Counted from the stretch's first letter, positions 16,593-26,109 are shown. The stretch is DNA of 57,589 nucleotides from Chromatiales bacterium (GCA_028280505.1 JANQLO010000057.1:1-57589), one strand, 5' to 3'. The notes: a model not told the origin generated them from the letters alone. Made by a program: numbers and translations.

Positions 16593-19576
16593 GCGCAACC
16601 ACAGGTAAACGCGATCTCGACCCTTGGCGCTGGCTGCCGATACTCGGCGGCCTGATCCTGCTGGTCAGTCTCGCTGCTTATTATTCCTGGACGAAAGAAC
16701 TGGATGCGGAAAGTTTCCAACGGGGGGAGTATTATCTCGAGAACGTCCGCCATCTCGATCATCAGCTCGGTCGAGACGTTCTGTTCGCCCGCCAGTCGGA
16801 TTATCACAATTACGATGCCTTGGTGGCTTCGTCGCAGGAGCTTGCGTCGTCGGTCGCCTTTGTCGGGGATGCTCTGCGGCCGCATTTCGACAGTCGTCGC
16901 GATATGTTGGCACTCTATGAACAGCTGAACAGTGCCGTCAGCAAAAAACTCGAGGTGTTGGAGGACTTCAAGTCCGCCAATGCCCTGTTGAAAAACTCGC
17001 TGCACTATTTGCCACAAAATGCAGACCTGCTTTTGGCCGCAGTGGAGAGCGACGCGGTTTTACACGGACGTCTCGCGGAACATATCGAATCTCTGTTGCG
17101 CGACGTGCTGATACATACCCTTACCCAGGACGACGCTTATCTCAACGATGTGTCCTATTCGCGTATCGCTTTATGGGGCGCTGCAAGGGAAGCCCCGGCC
17201 GAGATCGAGGGCTTGACGACACAGCTGCTCAAACATGTCGATTTGGTTATGAAGCAGCGTGCGCGAGTGGCCGAACAGGTTGACATGTTGCTTGGCGAAA
17301 CCATCCAGGATTTCAGCAATCAACTCGGTGTGCGGCATACGCAACTTGGTTTGGAGCATCATCGTTCGATCGAAAACTCGCGATTGGTGTTTTTCGTGTT
17401 GACGGCGCTGCTGTCGATCTATCTCATTCACATCATTCGCCGATTACATTGGCAGTCCGTTTCGCTACAACGTGCCTTGAATGATCTGAAGTATCAGAAA
17501 TTCGCGCTCGACCAGCATGCAGTGGTCAGTGTGACCGATGTCAAAGGTAACATTCGCTACGTCAACGATCAGTTCACCGAGCTGTCCGGCTATTCGCGGG
17601 ACGAGCTGATTGGCAAGACACATGGCATCGTGCGCTCCGGGACACACTCTTCAGAGTTCTACTCACAGTTGTGGAGCACCATCAAACGCGGTGAGGTTTG
17701 GAAAGGTGAGATCTGTAACCGGCGTAAGAACGGCGATTTGTTTTGGGTCGATGCGACCATTGTGCCGTTCCGCGATGCTGCGGGGGAACCGACACAGTAC
17801 GTCGCCATCCACTCCGACATTACCTCGCGGCACCTCGCCGAAGAGGCCCTGTTTTCCGAAAAGGAGTTTGCCCAGACGACGCTGCGTTCCATTGCAGACG
17901 GTATCGTGACCACTGACATGGACGGCTTGATCAGCTATGTGAATCCGGTATTGGAGGAACTCTCGGGGTACAAGCAGACCGAGGTCTTGGGCAAGCATTT
18001 GACCACGGTGGTCCAGTTGGTGAATGAGGACAACGGTGCTCACCTGACCGAGAAACTATTGGCGCGCTGTTTGGCCGGTCGGGACATTCCGGAGGATGGC
18101 GACATCAATCCGGCAGTAGTCAGTGCCTGGGGCCAGAGCACGCCGGTCAAGGTTTCGGCCTCGCTGTTGTGTGACGCCCAGGGTGTTTCGACCGGCAGTG
18201 TCATCGTATTTCACGACATGGGGCGTGAACGCCATCTGCGACGCCGTTTGGTTCACCAGGCGACCCATGACGAATTGACCCAGTTGGCCAATCGCCGGAT
18301 TTTCGAGGAGCGTTTGGCCGATCTGATCAATGTCGCGCAGCGTGAGAACACCAAAAGCGTACTGTTGTATCTCGATCTCGATCAATTCAAGGTCGTGAAC
18401 GATACCTGCGGTCACGTTGCCGGTGACGAACTGTTGAAACAGGTCGCGGCCTTGTTGCGCGAACAGTTGCGCGAAAGCGATCTGATTGCCCGTTTGGGCG
18501 GTGACGAGTTCGGTGTTCTGTTGCCGTACACGGGGCTGCTCGATGGCGAAAGGGTTGCGGAGAAGCTCATCCGTGTGGTGCAGGAACTGCGTTTTCGCTG
18601 GGCCGATCAGGTGTTTACCATCGGCGTCAGTATCGGTTTGGTCCCGATGGACGAGACGACGGAGAACGCCGCGGTAGCGATGAGCGATGCCGATATGGCC
18701 TGTTATGCCGCGAAGGAAAAAGGGCGTTCACGGGTCCAGGTGTTCGAGAGCCGCGATCAAGAGACCCATTTACGGCGTGGCGAAATGCGCTGGGTCTCAC
18801 GTATCTCGCGTGCGATCGAAGAGTCGCGCTTCGAACTGTTTGCGCAGGCGATCGTGCCTGCCCGTACCAAAAAAGGTGACCCGGCCGGTCATTACGAAGT
18901 GCTGGTGCGGATGAAGGACGAGATGGGCGCGACCTTGCCGCCCGGCGGTTTCATCCCGGCCGCCGAGCGTTACGATCTCATGCCGACCATTGATCGCTGG
19001 GTGATCAAAAACCTGTTTGAAAACTATGCGGCCTATCTGGCCGACAATGACGGTCGTCGTTTGGTGTTTTCGATCAATCTCTCGGGTACTTCGCTCAATG
19101 ACGGCCGCATGCTGCGTTATATTCTTGCGCAGTTCGATATCCATCGGATTCCTCCCGAAGATATCTGCTTCGAAGTGACCGAAACCGCCACCATCGGCAA
19201 CCTGAAGCACGCAATGGACTTCATGAGTCAGATCAAAGCCAGGGGCTGCCGTTTTTCATTGGATGATTTCGGTAGTGGCCTATCGTCGTTCGCCTATCTC
19301 AAAAGCCTGCCGGTGGACCATCTGAAAATCGATGGTGCCTTCGTGCGTGATGTGGTCACCGACCCGCTCGATCGGGCCATGATCGAAGCGATCAATCGGG
19401 TAGGCCATACCATGGGGCTCAAAACCATAGCGGAGTGGGTTGAAAACGATGAGGTTCGCGCGGAGCTGGTCGAGCTCGGGATCGATTATCTGCAGGGCTA
19501 CGGTATTCACGAGCCGGAACCTTTGTTCAATGTTCTCCGGCAGGTGCGCCATACCCACCTCAAGGTTGTTTCTTAA
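16589..19576 (+). CDS. Membrane c-di-GMP protein: DAHL-type sensor, two PAS, GGDEF and EAL
   Basis: 995 residues from GTG at 16589, inside the stop of the peroxidase gene (GTGA), so translation is coupled. Helix 1 about 14-33; a helical periplasmic region 34-262 with the DVLFAR...YDALV and NALLKNSLHYLP motifs of the DAHL ligand-binding domain; helix 2 about 265-285; PAS 304-420 and 424-550; GGDEF about 555-725; EAL about 735-990. GGDEF is intact with an RESD I-site five residues upstream. The EAL motif reads EVL (Glu kept), with DDFGSG and LKIDGAFV present, so phosphodiesterase activity is likely. A periplasmic sensor made together with a periplasmic peroxidase suggests sensing of redox state, peroxide or a related ligand (inference). 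Confidence 0.92.
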   Translation: MSATTGKRDLDPWRWLPILGGLILLVSLAAYYSWTKELDAESFQRGEYYLENVRHLDHQLGRDVLFARQSDYHNYDALVASSQELASSVAFVGDALRPHFDSRRDMLALYEQLNSAVSKKLEVLEDFKSANALLKNSLHYLPQNADLLLAAVESDAVLHGRLAEHIESLLRDVLIHTLTQDDAYLNDVSYSRIALWGAAREAPAEIEGLTTQLLKHVDLVMKQRARVAEQVDMLLGETIQDFSNQLGVRHTQLGLEHHRSIENSRLVFFVLTALLSIYLIHIIRRLHWQSVSLQRALNDLKYQKFALDQHAVVSVTDVKGNIRYVNDQFTELSGYSRDELIGKTHGIVRSGTHSSEFYSQLWSTIKRGEVWKGEICNRRKNGDLFWVDATIVPFRDAAGEPTQYVAIHSDITSRHLAEEALFSEKEFAQTTLRSIADGIVTTDMDGLISYVNPVLEELSGYKQTEVLGKHLTTVVQLVNEDNGAHLTEKLLARCLAGRDIPEDGDINPAVVSAWGQSTPVKVSASLLCDAQGVSTGSVIVFHDMGRERHLRRRLVHQATHDELTQLANRRIFEERLADLINVAQRENTKSVLLYLDLDQFKVVNDTCGHVAGDELLKQVAALLREQLRESDLIARLGGDEFGVLLPYTGLLDGERVAEKLIRVVQELRFRWADQVFTIGVSIGLVPMDETTENAAVAMSDADMACYAAKEKGRSRVQVFESRDQETHLRRGEMRWVSRISRAIEESRFELFAQAIVPARTKKGDPAGHYEVLVRMKDEMGATLPPGGFIPAAERYDLMPTIDRWVIKNLFENYAAYLADNDGRRLVFSINLSGTSLNDGRMLRYILAQFDIHRIPPEDICFEVTETATIGNLKHAMDFMSQIKARGCRFSLDDFGSGLSSFAYLKSLPVDHLKIDGAFVRDVVTDPLDRAMIEAINRVGHTMGLKTIAEWVENDEVRAELVELGIDYLQGYGIHEPEPLFNVLRQVRHTHLKVVS

Positions 19577-19581
19577 GGTGT

Positions 19582-19612
19582 TAACACAACGGCAGCGCTT
19601 CAACTTGTGTTA
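19582..19612. other. Inverted repeat between convergent genes
   Basis: taacacaa (19582-19589) and ttgtgtta (19605-19612), 15-base loop, in the 47-bp gap between the c-di-GMP gene and rng. An AT-rich stem without a T-run; possibly a weak bidirectional transcription stop. Confidence 0.3.
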
Positions 19613-19623
19613 GCAGGCCCGCA

Positions 19624-21075
19624 TCAGATCAGCACGACGTCGTACTGTTCTTGGTTGTACAGTGCCTCGGCCTGAAACTTGATCGGGCGCCCGATGAATT
19701 GTTCCAATTCGGCCAGGTTCTGCGATTCTTCGTCGAGCAAACGGTCGACCACGTCTTGCGATGCGAGCACCAGCAGTTGCTCGACGTCGAACTGACGCCA
19801 TTCGCGCAATATGTCGCGATAGATGTCGAAGCAGGTGGTCTCGGCAGTTTTCAGTGTACCGCGACCGCCGCAGGTGGGGCACGACTCGCACAGCACATGC
19901 TCCAGTGACTCGCGAGTGCGCTTTCGGGTCATTTCGACCAACCCGAGCGACGAGACTTCGGAAATATGGGTTTTGGCATGGTCGCGCGATAAACAGCGTT
20001 CCAATGCGCGGATGACCTGACGTTTGTGGTCTTCGTCGGTCATATCGATGAAGTCGATAATGATGATGCCGCCAAGATTGCGTAGACGCAGCTGGCGGCA
20101 GATTGCCTGGGCCGCCTCGAGATTGGTCTTGAAAATGGTTTCTTCGAGATTGCGATGGCCAACGAAGGCGCCGGTATTCACGTCGATCGTGGTCATTGCC
20201 TCGGTTTGGTCGATCACGAGGTGGCCGCCGGACTTCAGATCCACCTTGCGCTCCAACGCCTTTTGAATTTCGTCTTCGACGCCATAGAGATCGAAAATCG
20301 GGCGCTCGCCCGGATAGTATTCGATGGACGATCTTTGATCCGGGATGTACTTGAATGCGAATTGTTGTGCTTTTTCCCAGGTCGAGCGTGAATCTACCCG
20401 AATCTTTTCGACTTCGGGATTGATCAAGTCGCGCAGTGCGCGCAATGCCAGGGGTAAATCCTCGTGTACCAGTTCCTTGCTCGGTGCCGATGCGGCACGT
20501 TCCTGGATCGAACTCCATAGCCGCATCAGAAAACGCATGTCGGTTTGCAGCGCTTCCTCGGAGACACCCTCGGCGGCCGTACGTGCAATAAAGCCGGCAT
20601 TAATCTCATTGGCCTCGGCAAAGCGGGTAAGGATATCCCGTAACCTGGTGCGTTCGGCATCGTCTTCGATCTTTTGCGAAACCCCGACGTTATGCACATT
20701 TGGCATGAACACCATATAACGCGACGGTATCGAGATATTGGTGGTCAGGCGTGCACCCTTGGTGCCCAGGGGATCCTTGACCACCTGAACGATGACCTCG
20801 CCGCCTTCGCGCACCAAGTCGGTGATCTGGTCGGATTTCTGGGCGGGATCGGCATGAATGTCCGAGGCGTGCAGGAAGGCGGCGCGTGCCAGGCCGGCGT
20901 CGACGAATGCGGCCTGCATGCCCGGCAGTACCCGGCAAACCTTGCCCTTGTAGATGTTGCCGACCAGACCACGTTTGGCCGTGCGTTCGACAATGATCTC
21001 CTGTACAACGCCGTTTTCGATGACCGCCACACGGGTTTCCGGTGGCGTGACGTTGATCAGGATTTCTTCACTCAT
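19624..21075 (-). CDS. rng: Ribonuclease G
   Basis: 483 residues, close to E. coli RNase G (489). N-terminal S1 domain (RGLVGNIYKGKVCRVLPGMQ, about 35-115), then the RNase E/G core. The catalytic metal-binding Asps lie in MTTIDVNTGAFVG and IIIIDFIDM, and the zinc-link motif CPTC sits in CESCPTCGGRGTLK. It lacks the long C-terminal degradosome scaffold, which separates it from RNase E. Role: 16S rRNA 5' maturation and mRNA decay. It lies 9 bp downstream of maf in the conserved maf-rng order. Confidence 0.97.
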   Translation of the reverse strand: MSEEILINVTPPETRVAVIENGVVQEIIVERTAKRGLVGNIYKGKVCRVLPGMQAAFVDAGLARAAFLHASDIHADPAQKSDQITDLVREGGEVIVQVVKDPLGTKGARLTTNISIPSRYMVFMPNVHNVGVSQKIEDDAERTRLRDILTRFAEANEINAGFIARTAAEGVSEEALQTDMRFLMRLWSSIQERAASAPSKELVHEDLPLALRALRDLINPEVEKIRVDSRSTWEKAQQFAFKYIPDQRSSIEYYPGERPIFDLYGVEDEIQKALERKVDLKSGGHLVIDQTEAMTTIDVNTGAFVGHRNLEETIFKTNLEAAQAICRQLRLRNLGGIIIIDFIDMTDEDHKRQVIRALERCLSRDHAKTHISEVSSLGLVEMTRKRTRESLEHVLCESCPTCGGRGTLKTAETTCFDIYRDILREWRQFDVEQLLVLASQDVVDRLLDEESQNLAELEQFIGRPIKFQAEALYNQEQYDVVLI

Positions 21076-21084
21076 GCCCTGAGT

Positions 21085-21648
21085 TTACACGTGGCCACGC
21101 ACCCCGATCACCTGCAACATCTGCAGGGTCTCGAACAAGGGCAGGCCCATGATCCCGGAGTAACTGCCCTCGATGTGCTCGATAAAGGCCGCGGCGATGC
21201 CTTGGATCGCGTAGCCACCCGCCTTGTCGACCGGTTCGCCGGTCTCCCAATAGGCCGTGGCCTCGGCCGGCTCGATAGCGCGAAACCTTACCCGGCTGGT
21301 GCTCAGGCGATAGTCGGTTGCGTGAGTAACCAGGGCTACCCCCGTCAACACGCGATGGGTATTGCCGGACAGGGCGAGGAGCATGGCGACAGCATCATTA
21401 CGATCCCGCGGTTTGCCCAAGATGCGGTCGCCCAGTACGACTGCGGTATCCGCGCCTAAAACCGGCGAATCGGCATAACGATTATGCACCGCAGCGGCCT
21501 TGGCGCAGGCCATTCGGTGTACATAATCCTCCGCGGATTCACCGGGTTGTTGATGTTCGTCGATCGCGGCCGGTTCGATTCGAAAATCGATACCGACCTG
21601 GCGCAACAGCTCGGCGCGGCGCGGGGATTGCGAGGCGAGAATGAGCAT
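21085..21648 (-). CDS. maf: Maf-family nucleotide pyrophosphatase (YhdE type)
   Basis: 187 residues from ATG at 21648; the frame is open 38 codons further upstream but that part overlaps rlmH. It begins with the signature LILASQSPRRAELLRQVG. The catalytic Asp in GADTAV and the GKPRD loop are present. Maf proteins hydrolyse dTTP, UTP and modified pyrimidine nucleotides to monophosphates plus PPi. The start lies two bases beyond the rlmH stop, so translation is probably coupled. Position between rlmH and rng is the standard gammaproteobacterial order. Which of the two Maf subtypes it is, is inferred from context. Confidence 0.95.
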   Translation of the reverse strand: MLILASQSPRRAELLRQVGIDFRIEPAAIDEHQQPGESAEDYVHRMACAKAAAVHNRYADSPVLGADTAVVLGDRILGKPRDRNDAVAMLLALSGNTHRVLTGVALVTHATDYRLSTSRVRFRAIEPAEATAYWETGEPVDKAGGYAIQGIAAAFIEHIEGSYSGIMGLPLFETLQMLQVIGVRGHV

Positions 21649-21650
21649 AC

Positions 21651-22121
21651 TCAGGCGCGATGATAGGGATGGTTGTGCAGGATGCTCCAGGCTCGGTAGA
21701 GCTGTTCGGCCACGATAACGCGTACCAAGGGGTGCGGCAGGGTTAGCGAAGATAGCGACCATTGCTGCTGGGCCGCTGTGCGTACCTGCTCGGTCAGGCC
21801 GTCCGGACCGCCGATCAACAGCGCCACGTCTTGTCCCTCAGCCATCCAGCGTTCGAGCTGTTTCGCCAGCTGTTCGGTCGACCAAGATTTGCCGTCGACT
21901 TCCAGGGCCAGGATGCGGGCGCTCTTGGGTACCGCGGTCAACAGACGTTCGGATTCGCCCCGGCGGATGCGCGCGATATCGGCATTTTTACCGCGTTTGC
22001 CCGCCGCGACCTCGATCAGGCGCAATCCACATTCGGGTGGCAGACGTTTGGCGTATTCGTCGAAACCCTGCTGTACCCAACCGGGCATGCGTTCGCCGAC
22101 CGCAATCAGGTTAATTTGCAT
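21651..22121 (-). CDS. rlmH: 23S rRNA pseudouridine-1915 N3-methyltransferase RlmH
   Basis: 156 residues (E. coli 155). SPOUT-fold enzyme that methylates pseudouridine 1915 in helix 69 of 23S rRNA on assembled ribosomes. Family markers: [16 protein letters not shown] at the start, [14 protein letters not shown], the SAM-binding knot LLIGGPDGL, and the C-terminal [16 protein letters not shown] followed by HPYHR. Part of rsfS-rlmH-maf. Cytosolic. Confidence 0.98.
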   Translation of the reverse strand: MQINLIAVGERMPGWVQQGFDEYAKRLPPECGLRLIEVAAGKRGKNADIARIRRGESERLLTAVPKSARILALEVDGKSWSTEQLAKQLERWMAEGQDVALLIGGPDGLTEQVRTAAQQQWSLSSLTLPHPLVRVIVAEQLYRAWSILHNHPYHRA

Positions 22122-22176
22122 GAAGCAGCCGGCGTTCGGCCGTCGCGTCGAAAACGGGTCGGCGGCACACCGATAC

Positions 22177-22542
22177 TCAGGACGAACCGCGTTCTTTGCT
22201 GACCCTTTCGGCGGTCGAGGGATCGAGGTCCCAGAGGCGTTCGAGCTGATAAAAATCCCGCACCCTGGGCCGCATGATATGCACCACGACGCCGTTCAGA
22301 TCGATCAATGCCCATTCACCTTCCTGCAGACCCTCGGTACCGATCGGCGCCTGGCCGGCCTGTTTTGCCTGAAAGGCCACCGAATCGGCCGACGATTTGA
22401 CGTGACGATCGGAACTGCCGGAGGCGATGACGAAAAAATCGGTGATCGCGGTCTTGCCGCGGACATCGAGCGTGACGATGTCGAAGGCCTTCATGTCTTC
22501 GAGGGTGTTGACGACGAGGTCGCGTATTTTTTCTACCTGCAT
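22177..22542 (-). CDS. rsfS: Ribosome silencing factor RsfS
   Basis: 121 residues. Binds L14 on the 50S subunit and blocks subunit joining under nutrient limitation. Conserved core [20 protein letters not shown] and [10 protein letters not shown], then [14 protein letters not shown] and YQLERLWD. It has a short C-terminal extension after the core. It lies 31 bp downstream of nadD, the usual partner. Confidence 0.97.
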   Translation of the reverse strand: MQVEKIRDLVVNTLEDMKAFDIVTLDVRGKTAITDFFVIASGSSDRHVKSSADSVAFQAKQAGQAPIGTEGLQEGEWALIDLNGVVVHIMRPRVRDFYQLERLWDLDPSTAERVSKERGSS

Positions 22543-22573
22543 GCGGTGATCCGGGAATTACATCTACTTAGCA

Positions 22574-23236
22574 TCATAAACCAACTGGCCCGTTCTGCCT
22601 GTCCGGAGAGTGTCCCTCGCTGTTGTACAGCCCATACGCCTTGATCAGCGTCAGTACCGGGTCGGGGACCAGAAAATCGATGCTGCGGCCGGCGCTTATG
22701 CGCCTACGTATGTCGCTGGCGGCGATATCGAGCTGGGTGACGGGAGAAATCACGATCTGGCCACGCCCCGCAGAGAGTTGTTTGACTTCGTGACGCTCAA
22801 GCAGATGCTGCAGTGCGGGATCGGGCGTCCGGACATGTCCAGGACGCTCCAAAATCGCGAGATTCGCCAGGCTCAGAATACCTTCCGGATCGCGCCAGGA
22901 TAAAAAGCCGTTGAAGGCATCACCGCCCAACAGCAGGCACAGATCCCGATCCGGAAATTCGGCACGGACCGAACGCAGCGTATCGATAGTGTAGGAGGGG
23001 CCGTCGCGGTTCAGCTCGCGGTCGTCGACCACGAATTGGGAACGGCCATTGACCGCGGCCTGCAGCATCGCCAGCCGGATTGCCGCAGGCGTTTCCGGCT
23101 GGTCGCGATGCACTGCGTGGGCCAGGGGGATCAGTCGAACCTCGGTGAGATCCAGGGCTTCCACGGCGTCCAGCGCGATGCGCAGATGGCCGTTGTGGAC
23201 CGGGTCGAAGGTGCCGCCGAACAGACCGATTGTCAT
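22574..23236 (-). CDS. nadD: Nicotinate-nucleotide adenylyltransferase
   Basis: 220 residues. Transfers AMP from ATP to nicotinate mononucleotide, giving deamido-NAD and PPi. The nucleotidyltransferase motif GGTFDPVHNGH (7-17) with HxGH is intact. LLLGGDAFNGFLSWRDPE and the C-terminal ASDIRRRISAGRSIDFLVP (the IS(S/A)T(x)IR-like element) match NadD. Followed by rsfS on the same strand. Normally proA lies directly upstream; here a lipoprotein gene intervenes. Confidence 0.97.
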   Translation of the reverse strand: MTIGLFGGTFDPVHNGHLRIALDAVEALDLTEVRLIPLAHAVHRDQPETPAAIRLAMLQAAVNGRSQFVVDDRELNRDGPSYTIDTLRSVRAEFPDRDLCLLLGGDAFNGFLSWRDPEGILSLANLAILERPGHVRTPDPALQHLLERHEVKQLSAGRGQIVISPVTQLDIAASDIRRRISAGRSIDFLVPDPVLTLIKAYGLYNSEGHSPDRQNGPVGL

Positions 23237-23287
23237 TTCACTGGAGAAACAAAAAAACGGTCTTGGATTCGGCGGCGATGGCAGCGG

Positions 23288-23902
23288 TCAGCCTATCTTG
23301 GCAGCGCTGCGTTTTTGCTCCAGGCTTTCGCGGCGTTCGGTGGCCGTGTCCTCTACTTTTTTCCGTTGTTCGTCGCAATGGAATTCATCATCTCCGCACT
23401 GTTGTTCGACTTTTTTCAGTTGAATTTCCGCCTGTTCGTCGAGTTTCGCCAGAATTTTATTGAAGAATTCGTCGCGTTCTTCCACGGTTGCGAATGACTC
23501 CGGGATCAGCACGAGTTCGACCGAAGTTGGATATTTGTTCATTGCACCGCTGCCGGCATCGATGGCGATTCCAATCACACCGCCCAGGATGACATTGCCG
23601 AGAGTGGCGCCCTGAAAATTCGATTCGATCGATTCGATTGTCTCCATGTGTCCCGCGAGGGTGCATTCGATTGAAATCGGGTCTTTGTCTTTATCGACCG
23701 TTACGGTACCAGGGGTACCATTGATTGCCCCAATAGTTTCGTCCTCGCGGACCATCAGACATGTTGCGCCTTCCGGTATTGTGCTTATGGTGATCGATTG
23801 GGTAGAACCGGTAGTTACGGTTGCACATCCCGAAATCAAGCCCGCGGTTGAGGCGAATAGGGCGATGGCAAGCGGCTTAAGGTTGGCATTCCAGCGATAC
23901 AT
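23288..23902 (-). CDS. Lipoprotein with a PEGA-like N-terminal domain, unknown function
   Basis: 204 residues. Signal peptide with lipobox LISGC, so the mature protein starts at Cys26. The next part (QSITISTIPEGATCLM through GTPGTVTVDKD) resembles a PEGA-type beta domain as found in surface and phage-like lipoproteins. A glycine-rich hydrophobic stretch GNVILGGVIGIAIDAG follows, then a charged, probably coiled-coil C-terminus with a Cys pair. AAGGAA lies nine bases before ATG. It sits between proA and nadD, normally neighbours, so it was inserted there or is lineage-specific. Probably at the outer membrane. Family not named with confidence. Confidence 0.8.
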   Translation of the reverse strand: MYRWNANLKPLAIALFASTAGLISGCATVTTGSTQSITISTIPEGATCLMVREDETIGAINGTPGTVTVDKDKDPISIECTLAGHMETIESIESNFQGATLGNVILGGVIGIAIDAGSGAMNKYPTSVELVLIPESFATVEERDEFFNKILAKLDEQAEIQLKKVEQQCGDDEFHCDEQRKKVEDTATERRESLEQKRSAAKIG

Positions 23903-23959
23903 CGTTGTTTTTTCCTTAAAAAATGTGGAGAAGGAAGGTCCGCTGGAGATGTTAATGGG

Positions 23960-25243
23960 TTAGGTTCTAATATGCCCATCGCCAAACACGATGAACTTGA
24001 CCGAGGTCAGCCCTTCGAGGCCGACCGGGCCCCGGGCGTGGAATTTGTCGGTCGAGATGCCGATCTCGGCGCCCAGGCCGTATTCGAAGCCGTCGGCGAA
24101 GCGGGTGGACGCGTTGATCATGACCGAGCTGGAGTCGACCTCGCACAGGAAGCGGCGGGCCTTGGTGAAATTCTCGGTGACGATGCTGTCGGTGTGTTGC
24201 GAGCTATGGCGGGCGATGTGGTCGACCGCCTGGTCGATGTCGTCCACCACCCGGACCGACAATACGGGGGCCAGGTACTCGGTGTCCCAGTCCTCGTCGG
24301 TCGCCGGTTTGCAGTCGGCCAGGATAGCGCGAGTCTTCGCGCAACCGCGCAGTTCCACGCCTTTTTCCGCATAAGCCGCGGCAAGGCCGGGCAGGAAGTC
24401 GCCGGCAATGGTGTCGTGCACCAGCAACGTTTCCAGGGTGTTGCAGGTGCCGTAGCGCTGGGTTTTGGCGTTTAGTGCAACATCGAAGGCTTTCTGCGGA
24501 TCGGCTTCGTCGTCGACATAGACGTGGCAGATACCGTCCAGATGCTTGATCACCGGTACCCGGGCGTCGCGGCTGATGCGTTCGATCAGGCCCTTGCCGC
24601 CGCGTGGGATGATCACGTCGATGTAGTCGGGCATGGCGATCATGCTGCCGACCGCGGCGCGGTCTGTCGTGGCCAGTACCTGTACCGCATCGGCCGGCAG
24701 ACCGGCCTGCTCCAGGCCGCGATGGATGCATGCCGCGATCGCCTGATTCGAATGGAAGGCCTCCGAGCCGCCGCGCAGTACCGCGGCGTTGCCCGATTTC
24801 AGACACAGGGCTGCGGCATCCGCGGTGACGTTGGGGCGCGATTCGTAGATGATCCCGACGACCCCGAGCGGCACGCGCATGCGACCGACCTGGATACCGC
24901 TCGGACGATAGTTCATGTCGAAGACCTCGCCGATCGGATCCGGCAGCGCGGCGATCTGGCGCAGCCCCTCGATCATACCGTCGATTCGTCCCGAAGTGAG
25001 TGCCAGCCGGTCGAGCAGCGCGGCGTCGAGGCCTTTCGCGGCGCCGGCGTCCAGATCCTTGCGGTTTTCGGCCATCAAGGTATCGCGGGTACGGTCGAGT
25101 TCGTCGCCGATCGCATGCAGCGCGGCATTCTTGGCGCTCGTGTCGGCTGCGGCCAGCAGGCGCGCGGCGGCGCGCGCACGGCGTCCGAGGTCGTGCATAT
25201 AGGCGTCGACGTCGTCGATCGGCAATGGGGCGGCTTGGCTCAT
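23960..25243 (-). CDS. proA: Gamma-glutamyl phosphate reductase
   Basis: 427 residues from ATG at 25243 (AGGG eight bases upstream); the frame is open 12 codons earlier without support. Second step of proline synthesis: NADPH-dependent reduction of gamma-glutamyl phosphate to the semialdehyde. The aldehyde-dehydrogenase-fold markers are present: [36 protein letters not shown], the catalytic Cys in RYGTCNTLE and the C-terminal [20 protein letters not shown]. Length normal (E. coli 417). proB is not in the window. Confidence 0.98.
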   Translation of the reverse strand: MSQAAPLPIDDVDAYMHDLGRRARAAARLLAAADTSAKNAALHAIGDELDRTRDTLMAENRKDLDAGAAKGLDAALLDRLALTSGRIDGMIEGLRQIAALPDPIGEVFDMNYRPSGIQVGRMRVPLGVVGIIYESRPNVTADAAALCLKSGNAAVLRGGSEAFHSNQAIAACIHRGLEQAGLPADAVQVLATTDRAAVGSMIAMPDYIDVIIPRGGKGLIERISRDARVPVIKHLDGICHVYVDDEADPQKAFDVALNAKTQRYGTCNTLETLLVHDTIAGDFLPGLAAAYAEKGVELRGCAKTRAILADCKPATDEDWDTEYLAPVLSVRVVDDIDQAVDHIARHSSQHTDSIVTENFTKARRFLCEVDSSSVMINASTRFADGFEYGLGAEIGISTDKFHARGPVGLEGLTSVKFIVFGDGHIRT

Positions 25244-25317
25244 GGCGTTACCCTGTCGGAATCCTTGAGGAAACCGCAAATTCTAGCGTAAACGGCCTTA
25301 TCGGTGGCCCCAAGCGA

Positions 25318-26109
25318 TCAGCTGCCCGGCGCGACGACCGGTTGCGGCGTGGCCATCTGGGCCTGTTGCTGTTCGGGCTCTTCCCAGGAGAATTTCGGGA
25401 GGTTGCGGAAGGCATCCTGGATACCGTTGTTCCAGGCCTCACGCAGTCCGATCAGGTAGGGGTCGTTGGCGTCGAAACGACAGCGTACGCCAAGCGATAG
25501 ACTGTCGCGTTCGTAGGTGACCAACTCGAACGGCGGGCCGACCGTGATGTTCGAGCGTGTGGTGGCGTCGAGCGAAACCAGCGTCAGTCGTGCGCCCTGG
25601 TTGAGCGACAACCCGGGGTGCACGATCCGGTCGAGTGCCGGTTTGCCGTATTTGCTTTCGCCGATTTGCAAATACGGCGTTTCGGGAGACGAGGTGATGT
25701 AGTTGCCCTGGGGATAGATCATCATCAGGCCATGCGGCTGGCCGGCGATCTGGCCCCCGATCAGCAACGTGGTCTGACCGCTGACGCCGGACTGCGCGAG
25801 TGCGCTGCTGTGTTCTTTCTGCACCCCCAGGCTGACGGCACCCACATATTCCGCGGCCTCGAACAAATAGCGTACATTGGCCAGGTTGGGGCCGCCGGAC
25901 GGATAGTCGAGATCGCGCTGAATGTGGTTGATGACTTCCTGCGTGGTGGCCAGGTTACCGGCGGACAGGATCACGAACAGCCGGTCGGGCGACGGCGTGA
26001 ACACATGCATTTTGCTGTAGGTGGTCACATAGTCGACCCCGGCGTTGGTTCGCGAGTCCGACGCGAAGACAAGGCCGTCTTCGAGACTGAGTCCTACACA
26101 ATAGGTCAT
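25318..26109 (-). CDS. Anbu: bacterial proteasome-like Ntn-hydrolase protease
   Basis: 263 residues. Begins MTYCVGL; removal of Met would expose the Thr nucleophile. In mature numbering Thr1, Asp17 (in FASDSRTNAG) and Lys32 form the proteasome-type catalytic set. Length and the start fit Anbu (ancestral beta-subunit), not HslV (about 175 aa) or the actinobacterial beta-subunit. Anbu forms open helical or ring assemblies without a known ATPase. The last 20 or so residues (EEPEQQQAQ, Pro/Ala/Val) are low-complexity. It is divergent, across 151 bp, from transglutaminase-DUF2126, ATP-grasp and alpha-E genes, the combination described by comparative genomics as a peptide-ligase/protease system. 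Substrate unknown. Confidence 0.93.
   Translation of the reverse strand: MTYCVGLSLEDGLVFASDSRTNAGVDYVTTYSKMHVFTPSPDRLFVILSAGNLATTQEVINHIQRDLDYPSGGPNLANVRYLFEAAEYVGAVSLGVQKEHSSALAQSGVSGQTTLLIGGQIAGQPHGLMMIYPQGNYITSSPETPYLQIGESKYGKPALDRIVHPGLSLNQGARLTLVSLDATTRSNITVGPPFELVTYERDSLSLGVRCRFDANDPYLIGLREAWNNGIQDAFRNLPKFSWEEPEQQQAQMATPQPVVAPGS

Noticed and set aside
25318-26109. HslV or 20S proteasome beta-subunit
   Set aside because: Too long for HslV, no hslU next to it, and the MTYCVGL start plus the partner genes fit Anbu.
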